Positions 30,235-40,238 of a stretch of 64,000 bases of DNA are shown here, piece by piece; the stretch's first letter is position 1, and each line of letters starts with the position of its first letter. The translations under genes were made by a program, and so were the position numbers. Origin of the DNA: a virus; the IMG/VR virus record IMGVR_UViG_3300043568_000218, positions 1 to 64,000 of that record. The stretch is one strand, 5' to 3'. The notes below the pieces were generated by a model. That model was not told the DNA's origin, did not search any database, and was given only the letters and a program-made list of their open reading frames with translations.

Positions 30235-33200
30235 ATGCCTTTGTATAATCAAACGGTATGTATCCTAGGAATGGTTTTTCATTGTAACTTACTTCTCCAC
30301 CATATTTCTTTTTAGCAACAACCGGAGCATCTGTTAATTTTTTAATACCCCACTGCGGAAGCATAATCTGACCATTAGCATCTATGTATGGAAACTTATC
30401 TTCAAATTGTAAGTTAACTCCTGTTTTCTTTTGGAAGTTATTAAGTTTATTATTTATAAGCTTAAGTATTTCTTCATTATTTGCTCCAGCTTTACTCATA
30501 TAACCATAACTATTCATGGGTTGAAAGCCTAAGAAAGCGGGCTCTAATTTTCCGGCATTATCTGGATTTTTAATAGTCTTCATTATATAGTCCATTTGTA
30601 CAACATATGAATTATGACTTGTACTTGTGGAACCTGTAATAACATCACCTGCCTTACCATTAGCTAAATAAGAGTCTAAGCTTCTTGTTACACTTTCTAG
30701 CATCTTTCGCTCATTAGTAAAATTCTTGGCAAAAAGAGCAGGGGTGGCTTGCTGATAGTTATTGGTAACAGCTTGTTCAGTAGATGGTCTATACTGAGGA
30801 CTCGAATTAAGATCAACAATTCCTTGTTTATTTCTTTTTACGGCGCCCTTAAATTGTGCTTCAGTTAATGGTGTAACAAACTCATCTCGTCGAGCTGCCC
30901 TTCTTCCAGCTCTAACTTCATCTGTAACTTTACCTAAAAACTTATCTAGAGTACCTTCTTTAGGAACCTCTCCATACTTACCAAAAACTTTTTCATATCG
31001 TGAAGCATCATTTGTTAACTGATAACCATATTGATTAGCATTAATAAGCATATCAAATGGATTATCTGATTCATTTAACATGTGAGCAAAGCTGTCTATA
31101 CGATCCTGCTCACTAAGGTAAGCGTCTCCCTGTATATTTGCCGTTATATCGTTATAGCCCTCTTTAAGTAATTTTGTATCTTTTTTAGATAAGTTAAAAT
31201 CCTTAGCTACATTATCAAGTATAACATTTACATCTGGTGGGTTTGCTATACTACCCATGCTACCAGGAGCCTGACGAGTAGTAGGATTTCTTGACCATCC
31301 TGCTAGGGGTTTTGCTGGCATCGACCCGTCTAAAGCAGCAGCATGCGCCCTACGAAAAGCTTCTTCTTTTGATAGACCTTGATCAGCCATTAATTTTTCT
31401 GCTGCACGATCTATATTTAATTCCAAACTTTTTGTTTGAGCAGCATTATATCCATTTCTTGCTGCACTTATTTTAGCGGACTCATTTGCATTTTTTGGCA
31501 TTTTAGTTATTGATTCAAAACCGGATGCCGTTCGTCTACCATCCATTCTGGTATAACCCCCTCTATCAAGAGCATTCCTTACTTCATATAATGCTTGCCT
31601 AGGATCGGCTCCGCTCATAATAGCACTATCGTAAAGTGCCTGAATGTTATCATTTACTGCGGCTTTTTCACGAGATGATAATCCAATATTATTTGCATGG
31701 TCACCAAAAAAAGTTTTTACCTCATCTAAATCGTTAAAGCTAGCAGGTATTGGCTTATTAGGCCTAACAGCATTGCCACTTGGACCACGTGTAAAATTTA
31801 CACTTGATGGCATATCTTCTGGCGCCACGACACCAGTAAAGTCTCTAGGTCCTTCAGCTTGAAAACCAGCAGGTAAATCTCCACCAGCATAGTTTGGTAA
31901 AGTTTGTATTTCTTTTGAGGGTTGTTCTGCGATAGCGGCTACAGAACTGGGAGCACCATGTTGTGTTTCAAGTTGATTTAACACTAAAGCTCTATCTTGA
32001 GCATCTAAGTTTTTCCAGTTTGTTCCCTGATTAGTAAGTTCATCCGTTATTTGCTGACGAACAGTTTCAGGATAAGCTGCAAATCTTGCATCTTGTTCAG
32101 CTAAAGGTTTTAGATCATTTAAAAATTCTGCTTTAGTTTTTGACGTATATCCAACATTAGCATTTGCATTATTTAATAACTGTCTTATTTGATCATCAGG
32201 TAGATTACTATTAAGTACAGCATCGTACATATCCTGATACGTCCTACCTTTATAATCAAAGGCACCACCAATAGTATTTGTTGAAGCAGCTCTTGCTGTA
32301 ACATTTGGATCAATATCATTAAAGGCTTGATATCCTGGAACAGCATCCCTTGCAAAAATTCCTGCTTTTGATTCTAGAAAAGATCCTGTTTTGTTTAATA
32401 GTCCTGTAGCGGTTCTTGTTCCTATCTCAGTACCAGCTTGAATAAAAGGTTTTGCTGCCCGAACCCCTTTTATTGCTTGTTTGCCTATCCCCATTCCAAC
32501 TAAGTTTAAAGGATCTATTATAGCATTTCCAAATTCATCAAGAACAATATCTCTTCCCCCTGTGTAATCAATAGGGGATGCTCCAGAAAAACCTCTACCG
32601 CTACCTTCTGTGATCATGCCTTTAAGACCTTCTGCTGGAATAGTTACCATGCCTAAAGCGTCTAATATTCCAGCATTTTTTGCCTCTTCTTCAGATAGTT
32701 GTTCTGGAAAAAGATTAGGCACCTGAGGACGCATATCCTCAGGTAATGCCCGCATAGCTAGTCCCGCTGGTGAAAGTAAACCAGTTGTAGCAGAACTTAA
32801 TAAACCTTGAGCACCTGCTGCCCATTTATTAGCAGCAACTTCTCCGCTAAACTTTTTTGATTGTTGTAATGTAGCTAATTCACCTGGACTAAAACTGGCT
32901 AACCACTCCTGTCTACTTCTATCTCCTTGAGGATTTTCTCCTAAAATCTTCATGGCAATATAATCAGTCTTAGCATTTTGGTAATTAGTTTTTCTATTAT
33001 TATAACCCCAACCCTCTCCTGTATAAGGATTAGTAGCAGTTTTACCAATGCCTAATAAACTACCAAGAAACTTTTCCGTTACAGGTGAATTAGGATCTGT
33101 ACCGTCTTCCCAGTTATTTGGATCAGGATTTTGAGTCATAAATTCTCTAGCATATTTAGTACCCCTGTTTGGGGCACCTACTGCATTTACCTGAGGCATT

Positions 33201-34051
33201 CGGTATGCTATGTTATTCATAGGAAAGCTCGAAGATATGTTTCCGTTCTCCCTATTAAATTCATCAGGATTATAGTTTATATATCCTCTAAAATCTTGAT
33301 TACGATTAGTATTACTAATATCCGCTTGATAGGTATTTGATTCTGAAAACTCAGGTAAAGGCATCCATTGATTTGGTGCCCCTACCACAGGAGTCTGATA
33401 CGCATAAGGTACTCCAGTAAGGGGGATCATAGGTGGATCAGTTGGTACTGTACTTGGATCAGTATCACCTTGAAAGATTCTAAGGCTACCACCGTTACGC
33501 ATTTTTCTGTGGTTATCAATAAGTCTTTGAATAACCGTAGGGTCTGTAATTTTTCCGTTCATTTTATTTAAGGGCATTTCTAATACATAATTTCCATCAA
33601 ACTGGTGATCTTCTCCAGGTTGCATTCTTACAAGGCCACCGCCTTGATATCTAGATAAAAGTTGTTGATATGTTTTATCATCTGGTGCTGGTATTCTTTT
33701 TTCAAAAGTAGAACTCCCATTTGATGTAAGTCTTTGCCAATCATCTAATGCTCTTTGTTCATTAGTTAATTCTGTAGGCCACTTAACTCCTGTACTTTTA
33801 CCAGAGCTTGTATCAAAACCTCTAGCCATTATATTCTGATTAGTCATTGGTATTTCATATACTGAATCACCAGGGAATTTATATTCTTGACCAGGCATCA
33901 TCATTTGTTGATTACCCTGATCGTCTATACCAAATACAGGATAGGGCACATCCTGCATTGTTATACGTCCATTTGCATTAGGTATAATAGTTTCCTGACC
34001 CGGATATTTCCATTGTCCATATTTAGACACAATAGGTTTCTTTTTAGTCAT
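30224..34051 (-). CDS. 1275-aa putative virion cargo protein with duplicated PGxxxxFxGxxVxExP module
   Basis: The N-terminal ~180 residues contain two copies of one short beta-like motif: MPGQEYKFPGDSVYEIPM (52-69) and QPGEDHQFDGNYVLEMPL (144-161). The second is preceded by YQGGGL and followed by RNGGSL. A Pro/Asn-rich stretch follows (to about 330), then Ala/Gly-rich helices (about 400-560), then long helical charged sequence. The C-terminus has KKYGGEV and ends FDYTKAYGL. It is the first cargo-like gene after the muzzle-like gene, overlapping it by one base. No catalytic residues are evident; a segment near 1110-1160 (NERKMLESVTRSLDSYL) is probably helical. Role as an ejected or tail-filling protein is inferred from position and family resemblance to other crAss-like cargo genes. 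Confidence 0.65.
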   Translation of the reverse strand: MTKKKPIVSKYGQWKYPGQETIIPNANGRITMQDVPYPVFGIDDQGNQQMMMPGQEYKFPGDSVYEIPMTNQNIMARGFDTSSGKSTGVKWPTELTNEQRALDDWQRLTSNGSSTFEKRIPAPDDKTYQQLLSRYQGGGLVRMQPGEDHQFDGNYVLEMPLNKMNGKITDPTVIQRLIDNHRKMRNGGSLRIFQGDTDPSTVPTDPPMIPLTGVPYAYQTPVVGAPNQWMPLPEFSESNTYQADISNTNRNQDFRGYINYNPDEFNRENGNISSSFPMNNIAYRMPQVNAVGAPNRGTKYAREFMTQNPDPNNWEDGTDPNSPVTEKFLGSLLGIGKTATNPYTGEGWGYNNRKTNYQNAKTDYIAMKILGENPQGDRSRQEWLASFSPGELATLQQSKKFSGEVAANKWAAGAQGLLSSATTGLLSPAGLAMRALPEDMRPQVPNLFPEQLSEEEAKNAGILDALGMVTIPAEGLKGMITEGSGRGFSGASPIDYTGGRDIVLDEFGNAIIDPLNLVGMGIGKQAIKGVRAAKPFIQAGTEIGTRTATGLLNKTGSFLESKAGIFARDAVPGYQAFNDIDPNVTARAASTNTIGGAFDYKGRTYQDMYDAVLNSNLPDDQIRQLLNNANANVGYTSKTKAEFLNDLKPLAEQDARFAAYPETVRQQITDELTNQGTNWKNLDAQDRALVLNQLETQHGAPSSVAAIAEQPSKEIQTLPNYAGGDLPAGFQAEGPRDFTGVVAPEDMPSSVNFTRGPSGNAVRPNKPIPASFNDLDEVKTFFGDHANNIGLSSREKAAVNDNIQALYDSAIMSGADPRQALYEVRNALDRGGYTRMDGRRTASGFESITKMPKNANESAKISAARNGYNAAQTKSLELNIDRAAEKLMADQGLSKEEAFRRAHAAALDGSMPAKPLAGWSRNPTTRQAPGSMGSIANPPDVNVILDNVAKDFNLSKKDTKLLKEGYNDITANIQGDAYLSEQDRIDSFAHMLNESDNPFDMLINANQYGYQLTNDASRYEKVFGKYGEVPKEGTLDKFLGKVTDEVRAGRRAARRDEFVTPLTEAQFKGAVKRNKQGIVDLNSSPQYRPSTEQAVTNNYQQATPALFAKNFTNERKMLESVTRSLDSYLANGKAGDVITGSTSTSHNSYVVQMDYIMKTIKNPDNAGKLEPAFLGFQPMNSYGYMSKAGANNEEILKLINNKLNNFQKKTGVNLQFEDKFPYIDANGQIMLPQWGIKKLTDAPVVAKKKYGGEVSYNEKPFLGYIPFDYTKAYGL

Positions 34052-37000
34052 TATCTTGGTGAGCTAAGCAATTTATTATTAACCACTTTAAGAAGCATCT
34101 TTACATTATCGGATACAGTTCTTATTAACACAATGTGGTTAGCATAGTGTCTGAACTTCTTCCGTTCGAAAGGAGACTTATTTAAGTTAATGTTGTTAGT
34201 ATTTAATGTACGAATATAACCGTTAAGTTCTGTATTCCAAACAGGTTGCTGTACTAAAATTCCTCCAGTTTGAAATTCTCCACGATCTCTTGTGAAGTCC
34301 CAGAACTGATTGAATCTATACTTCTGCTCTTCTTTAGAATAAAGGATATTAATAATTCCTGTTAAAGTATCTATCTGAGGATAGTTTACGATTACTGGTG
34401 CATTGTTTTTTGGACTAAGATTTAATCTTAGGTTACCGGAAACCTGCTCATTATTATACACGATTGCTTTATCGAAGTTATAATCTAATACTTCATAACG
34501 ATCTATACCGTCTTGGTCATATACGTAGCATTCTAATAGATACTCTATACTTCTTGTAGTTGTTACGGCTTGGCCAGTAGCTGAGATATAATCTATCTCA
34601 AATGGATAATCTGCGCCGTAGTAGTTACAGAACTTAGAAGTGTTATTATAGTGCTTCCATATCTTACCAATTCCGTTATCAGTCTTAGTAGTAAGGAATC
34701 CTTTGATATTAGAGATACCTAATTCAGGATGCCAGTCGTGGAAAGATAACCAAGCTTTAATTTTAGGATCAAAGCTGATTGTCCAAGATAGGTTATCAAA
34801 GTATATGGGATCACCTAATTCTATTCTAGCATTATCAAAATAGAATAGCTGATCTTTTGGAGAATAAATTACGCTATTTAACAAATGATCTTTAACCTTG
34901 TAATCAGTTTTAGAAAAATAAAGAATCTGATTTTCGTTATCAAAAGTTGCCTGACAACCAATACCTACTACAGGGTTTCCTACAAGGTGATAAGTAGGGA
35001 ATTGTTCTAGTAAGAAATAAGTTAGGTATTTAGAAAACCACCACTTCATTCCTAAATCGGAGATCGGTTGCATTCCCTCGGATACTGTAAAGATCTTACC
35101 TTGTGAAGAGCTCATCCAGAATACCCCAGCTGGAGTATTGATTATGGATAGTCTATCTTGGCAAGAACCGTGTTGGAATTCTACATCAGCATTACTTAAT
35201 GTTTGCAACGGCTGACTAAATAATCCCCCATCTCCAATAGTAATCTTTGTGCCTGATGTAGTCTGAAGAGTATCAACAGCATTAAACATTAACGGGCTAT
35301 TCTTTTCTAAAAGGATAATTGCACCATTTCGGTTAATAGATTTAAATGCCGTTACTCTACTATCGAAGTCATAATAATTGTTTATCAGGAATATTCTCCA
35401 GTAATCTTTTTTATCCTCAGCACTTGATTGTAGAGAATATATGACTCTAAATGGAAAATATTTATAGCAGCTTTCAGCAGTAAAGGGATCATACGACATG
35501 CCTTGCGCTGTTCCAAAAGATATGTAATTATTCATTGTACGAGATACCCCTAGAGAAATATCGTACTTATAATAGTTTCCGTTCTTAATAATATTCGTAT
35601 CAAACAATGCTTCGGTATCCGTGTAACCATAAGGATCGTAGATCTGTTCTTCCGGTCTATCTCCGTAATCTCTATAGTCAGCATTATATTCAGATTCAAC
35701 AAAGAAGTCTCTAATACCAGATTGGAATAAATACATGTACGCACTCCTTACGCCTAATCTAAATCTACCATGTCCTTGAGAGTATCCTGTAGTATAAAAA
35801 CCAGTTCCTATATTACCACCATCTAAATTATAGAAAGCATATGCTCCGATTTTAGTCTGTGTTTGGGACGCATTAACGTTTCCTGGATTAGTAATAGTAA
35901 TTTGAGAAAATGCAGCACCAACTTGTTGGATAAAATCATCGGCTGAGAAACTTTGGAAGTTAGCCCAAAAGCGAGGATAGGTTACCATATACTTTAGAGT
36001 ATAGTTTATCTCAACCCCGTCTGGTACATTATATAACCAGTCATAAAAATAAAAGAATGTGTTCTTCTCAGTATATCTGCTAATGTAAGTATCTCCACCA
36101 AATATGTCAGGGGTACTTTGAACAACAACTTGTCCAGCAAGAGATTGCGGAAGAGGCGTTTCACCAAAAAGACCGGATCTAATTAAATGAGAACATCCTG
36201 TAGTAATCTGATTGGTCGATGCTATCTGACCATACTGGTTTCTAAATCTAACTTTTAAAGCTCCGTGATACGCAGCGCCTGTAGCATAAAACTTACCAGC
36301 ACTAGGATTATCATTAGTAATACCTTTATTAACTACACCTGTCTGTGCAAGCTGTACAGATCCAATTGTTTGAACAGATCTATCTACAACTGCTGCGACA
36401 TTAAGCATTGTTCGACTAGTGTGAATAGCAACACATCGTGATCTATAGAGATTATTAACACGTTTATCTCCAAGTATTTGAAACTGATTATCTAGATAAG
36501 TACTTTGTACTATTCGACGACGCGTATTCCCTAGAAGGATTCCGCCCTTTTGAAATTTAAATAGTTTTATCTCAGAACGAGATCGCATAACGTATTCTCT
36601 AAAAGGTACAATAGCTCTAATTAATTCTATAGCTTGTTCTGTTCCTTGTGCCCAGTAGTAACCAAATGCTAAGAATCCACCAGCTGCTTTAAATCCATTA
36701 GGAGTATATCTATAATCAGATAATTCAGTACTGTTATCATACCTAGATCCTGTTCCTCCTACAACACCACTTAAAGTTACGTTTATACCTCCCCACGCCA
36801 AAGCTAATGTTGCTAATGCAGCATCCTGACCACTTACCGCAATACCAGCGTTATTAAATACGCTAGATAGAGCTTGGCTATAAGTAGCAGCTGCAGTAGC
36901 TGCTAAAGCACCATTTATACTAGAAGAAACAACGGTAGTCGCACCCGTACCATTTATCCCTGAGTTTTGTGCACCAGGGCTAACTGAAGTGCGAATATCT

Positions 37001-39282
37001 CTACCTCTCATTGCTCTAAAAGCAATACCTAATCCTACAACAGCTCCTATTAATAAAGCCATGTTGGTAAGTAGCTTTTCTTTAGGATGTCCTGGTACTG
37101 GCTCAAAGCGACCCTCCATATTATAGTTAGAACCTTTTTCACCATAGAATTTTAATTCTACTGCAGATAGATAAGGGTATTCAAAATTAGTATCAGGTGA
37201 ATGAAATGTATAGTAATCTCTTTTTAAATAAGTGGGAGGGCCCAGCGACGTAATATTACTACTAGTCTCATCACCTGATACAAGAGTAAAATCAACACTT
37301 TGATAGTTACTTACATAGTTAGGATATAGTATTTCAGTATCGTCTGCCTGATAATTATTAGATGGTCCGCGCTCTTTATATGAACGCATGTTATTTACAA
37401 TACCTTTTGCAATAACTGATTTATTTCCTTGACGAGAAGATCTTAATATCTCGTATCCTACAATACCTGGTATAATTTTACCATCGTTATCTACAGGTGC
37501 TTTTATGTTAGAAAACTGCGCACCTAGTATTCTAATAGCTACAGGAGTAGTTGGTGTAACACCAAGTATAGGACTATCAACTCCATCTATTGATCTAATA
37601 TGCGAAAAGTTATCGTTATTATAAAAATCACCTATGCCACTTCCATCTGAATGGAAAACGTCTGATGGCATCTTGTGATGGCGAATGTTTCTACCACATA
37701 AATCATAGGTATAATTATTTGCATTAATTGTAAATAATGATGGATTAGATGTAGGATTCCAAACCTCCGGTTTATTGTCAGGATACTTTTCTGTAGATTC
37801 CCAGTATCCCATTTTACCTCTTGCTATTATAGTACCCTGTGTAAGAGAAACAGGATAGTTTGATACAGGTAAGGACAAGGCATTTGATGTAGGGTATGCT
37901 GTATTATATACCTCCCAAATTTTTGTTTGATAGGTATTATCCTCTTGCCATTCTATATTATCATCTGATGCTGTACCTGCAATAGCCTCTTCCCAGGCAA
38001 ATGGCGGTCTACCCGGTATATGGTATGAGCTAGATTTTTTGCCATCGTTATATACCCATCTAATCCAAAAGGCGTATACCTCATCTCGCATGTAACCTAT
38101 TATATTACCGCCTTTTTTATAGTAGTCAAACGGTTGCTCTGTCATTATCCATTCCGTACCAATTTGATTTGCAAAAGGCTGGTAATTAAAGTCTAACCTA
38201 TCTGTAGGAGCAACTCTAATTAAATAACCGTTGACATCATACATAGCTTCTGACTTTTCATAGCCAGGTGTACGCAATGGGACAGTACCAAGAGGCACTA
38301 CGTTTAATGTAGGCGCTATAAAGTCAACACTTAAACTTGTAGTTCTAGTGCTATAATATCCAATTTCTGTAGCAACTGTTTGTTGATTTGTTGTAGATAC
38401 AATAACCAATTGAAACTGCTCAAAATTATCTGTATCTAAATTTGAAAACGTAATGTCTAAAGAGCTTCTTGCGTTACCATGAACAAACAAGGATTGTATT
38501 TCTGATGGATTAAAATAATCTGTCATTCTTTGCTCATTCAATGAATAAGCTATTACAGCATAATATGACCCGTTTAATAATTGTCCTCCGCCTAAACCCC
38601 TACTTATAGATACGCAGGGTATTGACATAAGTTGACTTAATCTTATTTTATCGCAATCTAACTGAAGAGGTAAAAGAGGTTCGCATACTACACAATATGC
38701 CCCTCCTCCTGGAGTTGTACCATTTGGATCATTTGGAGATGTATTAGTTAACTGACATACATAGGGTACTCCGGGCCAAGGTTCATTATTAAATATATTT
38801 GGGGAGGGACCTTCTAAAGATCCTATGTTCATAACCCGACTAGGATTTAATCCATCGTCCCAATAAAGGTCATAGCTACAGTCAAACTTAGCTTTGGAAT
38901 CTCCAATTATTAAATTTTGTCTATTGAATGATAAACATCTATCATTTACAATAGCCGTGTATGTGCAAGAGGGCTGGTGAAATAATCCTATTTCACAATC
39001 AGTATCATCGGTAGAGTATATTATAAAATAATCTTGGACAACAGGGATGCTACCAATAATCGTATAAGGCGCCTGCGTACAAAATTCATTTGCCGGCTCA
39101 TTACCTAGTAGACCAATGTCTCCAGACTTACTGTTATTTGCAGCATTCCTTGCATGATTCCACGTTCCTTCTGGAGCAAAACTAACATCGTAGTCTTTAA
39201 CCATTCCTTTGTTAAAGGAGTTAGTCGTAGAATCAGATGATTGCTGAGAAGGGTTATTACTAGCTTGTTGTTTTTTAGCCAT
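34051..39282 (-). CDS. 1743-aa tail muzzle / stabilization-like protein
   Basis: After a 20-residue polar leader (Gln/Ser/Asn) the protein reads NSFNKGMVKDYDVSFAPEGT followed by WNHARNA, the N-terminal pattern I associate with the very large crAss-like tail protein annotated as stabilization or muzzle protein. The body is rich in Tyr, Phe, Asn and beta-strand patterns, with repeated YGEK/PGY/YFSK-type turns. That fits a multi-blade beta-propeller or beta-sandwich closing the tail tip. A more hydrophobic Ala/Gly segment (about 735-880, LLIGAVVGLGIAF and AALATLALAWGG) is unusual here and could be an internal membrane-active or plug region. It follows the neck/ring-like genes by two bases and precedes the cargo genes, the order seen in crAss-like genomes. 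In that role it would hold cargo until ejection. Confidence 0.65.
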   Translation of the reverse strand: MAKKQQASNNPSQQSSDSTTNSFNKGMVKDYDVSFAPEGTWNHARNAANNSKSGDIGLLGNEPANEFCTQAPYTIIGSIPVVQDYFIIYSTDDTDCEIGLFHQPSCTYTAIVNDRCLSFNRQNLIIGDSKAKFDCSYDLYWDDGLNPSRVMNIGSLEGPSPNIFNNEPWPGVPYVCQLTNTSPNDPNGTTPGGGAYCVVCEPLLPLQLDCDKIRLSQLMSIPCVSISRGLGGGQLLNGSYYAVIAYSLNEQRMTDYFNPSEIQSLFVHGNARSSLDITFSNLDTDNFEQFQLVIVSTTNQQTVATEIGYYSTRTTSLSVDFIAPTLNVVPLGTVPLRTPGYEKSEAMYDVNGYLIRVAPTDRLDFNYQPFANQIGTEWIMTEQPFDYYKKGGNIIGYMRDEVYAFWIRWVYNDGKKSSSYHIPGRPPFAWEEAIAGTASDDNIEWQEDNTYQTKIWEVYNTAYPTSNALSLPVSNYPVSLTQGTIIARGKMGYWESTEKYPDNKPEVWNPTSNPSLFTINANNYTYDLCGRNIRHHKMPSDVFHSDGSGIGDFYNNDNFSHIRSIDGVDSPILGVTPTTPVAIRILGAQFSNIKAPVDNDGKIIPGIVGYEILRSSRQGNKSVIAKGIVNNMRSYKERGPSNNYQADDTEILYPNYVSNYQSVDFTLVSGDETSSNITSLGPPTYLKRDYYTFHSPDTNFEYPYLSAVELKFYGEKGSNYNMEGRFEPVPGHPKEKLLTNMALLIGAVVGLGIAFRAMRGRDIRTSVSPGAQNSGINGTGATTVVSSSINGALAATAAATYSQALSSVFNNAGIAVSGQDAALATLALAWGGINVTLSGVVGGTGSRYDNSTELSDYRYTPNGFKAAGGFLAFGYYWAQGTEQAIELIRAIVPFREYVMRSRSEIKLFKFQKGGILLGNTRRRIVQSTYLDNQFQILGDKRVNNLYRSRCVAIHTSRTMLNVAAVVDRSVQTIGSVQLAQTGVVNKGITNDNPSAGKFYATGAAYHGALKVRFRNQYGQIASTNQITTGCSHLIRSGLFGETPLPQSLAGQVVVQSTPDIFGGDTYISRYTEKNTFFYFYDWLYNVPDGVEINYTLKYMVTYPRFWANFQSFSADDFIQQVGAAFSQITITNPGNVNASQTQTKIGAYAFYNLDGGNIGTGFYTTGYSQGHGRFRLGVRSAYMYLFQSGIRDFFVESEYNADYRDYGDRPEEQIYDPYGYTDTEALFDTNIIKNGNYYKYDISLGVSRTMNNYISFGTAQGMSYDPFTAESCYKYFPFRVIYSLQSSAEDKKDYWRIFLINNYYDFDSRVTAFKSINRNGAIILLEKNSPLMFNAVDTLQTTSGTKITIGDGGLFSQPLQTLSNADVEFQHGSCQDRLSIINTPAGVFWMSSSQGKIFTVSEGMQPISDLGMKWWFSKYLTYFLLEQFPTYHLVGNPVVGIGCQATFDNENQILYFSKTDYKVKDHLLNSVIYSPKDQLFYFDNARIELGDPIYFDNLSWTISFDPKIKAWLSFHDWHPELGISNIKGFLTTKTDNGIGKIWKHYNNTSKFCNYYGADYPFEIDYISATGQAVTTTRSIEYLLECYVYDQDGIDRYEVLDYNFDKAIVYNNEQVSGNLRLNLSPKNNAPVIVNYPQIDTLTGIINILYSKEEQKYRFNQFWDFTRDRGEFQTGGILVQQPVWNTELNGYIRTLNTNNINLNKSPFERKKFRHYANHIVLIRTVSDNVKMLLKVVNNKLLSSPR

Positions 39283-39284
39283 GA

Positions 39285-40238
39285 TTAAACACCGTTATTT
39301 ACTCTTAGGTTACTCATTGGACTAGGATATGACTTAAACATATCATAGTACTTACCATACATTGCTTTACGATTCATAGTCCATACCTTTTCCATCTCAG
39401 AGAAATTAGGAGTATTAACTACAGAGAGGGCATTATTTCTTGCTCCGCGATATTCCTGAGCAACCAATTGAATTTGATTAGCTACATTTACCCCGTCCAT
39501 CATTAAGTTTTCAAGTATACGTTTCTTCAATCCGTATTCATAATACTCGTTAAGATAAGGATGATCAGGAACCATTAAATGTCCATCAGCATCCTCTAAA
39601 GTTCCCTGGTAGTTTATATAAATTTTAGCTTCATCTGTACACTGATTATTACCATCAGTACTTCTACGGTCATGATGATCACGCGTATTAAGATAAAGCC
39701 AACCGTCTTTAATATAAGCTTCATCTCTTGCCATAGACTGAAGATTTGGACAATCGCAATCTATAAATTGTGAGTTTCTAAATCTAATCGGAGCAAATGT
39801 TTTATATGTTCTAGTCTGATTATTAATTACTTGAATCAACTGATACTCCGTACCACATTGTGTTAAGCATACTGGTTGGGACGGTAAGGATACGTCTGAA
39901 CAATAGTTAGCCTCTACCCAGGGTCTCCATTCTGGAGTAACATCTTGAATATTAGTACCTTGCGGCATACTTACGTTCTCTGTGTATTCTCCGCATATCA
40001 ATGCGAAGTTCATTACAAAGAAATCATCCGGTAAACGAACGCGACCTTTTTCTACGTATAATAATCTTTCTTTAGTCATGTATATACGTAGACCAAGATC
40101 ATAATTGATACGTGTAGCTACTTTAAGTAACTGCGAAGGATCTACGCTTCCATCGGTAACTAAACTTTTTAAATCAAGCTTGACATCTTCAAGTAGTGAT
40201 TCAAAAGTTCTATATTTAAGAGTATAATTATAGTTCAT
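39285..40238 (-). CDS. 317-aa neck/ring-like tail protein
   Basis: The N-terminal helices (YRTFESLLEDVKLDLKSL, then DPSQLLKVATRINYDLG) are followed by RVRLPDDFFVMNFALICGEY and a beta-rich middle with scattered cysteines. The C-terminus is again helical and ends in a Met/Tyr-rich tail. The plan of two or three N-terminal helices, then an LPxDxx segment and beta-strands, is shared with the 235-aa gene at 50.8 kb and partly with the 222-aa gene next door. It resembles ring or head-tail adaptor proteins of podovirus-like crAss phages. Its start overlaps the upstream TGA (ATGA), and the muzzle-like gene begins two bases downstream. I cannot say which ring it forms. Confidence 0.6.
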   Translation of the reverse strand: MNYNYTLKYRTFESLLEDVKLDLKSLVTDGSVDPSQLLKVATRINYDLGLRIYMTKERLLYVEKGRVRLPDDFFVMNFALICGEYTENVSMPQGTNIQDVTPEWRPWVEANYCSDVSLPSQPVCLTQCGTEYQLIQVINNQTRTYKTFAPIRFRNSQFIDCDCPNLQSMARDEAYIKDGWLYLNTRDHHDRRSTDGNNQCTDEAKIYINYQGTLEDADGHLMVPDHPYLNEYYEYGLKKRILENLMMDGVNVANQIQLVAQEYRGARNNALSVVNTPNFSEMEKVWTMNRKAMYGKYYDMFKSYPSPMSNLRVNNGV

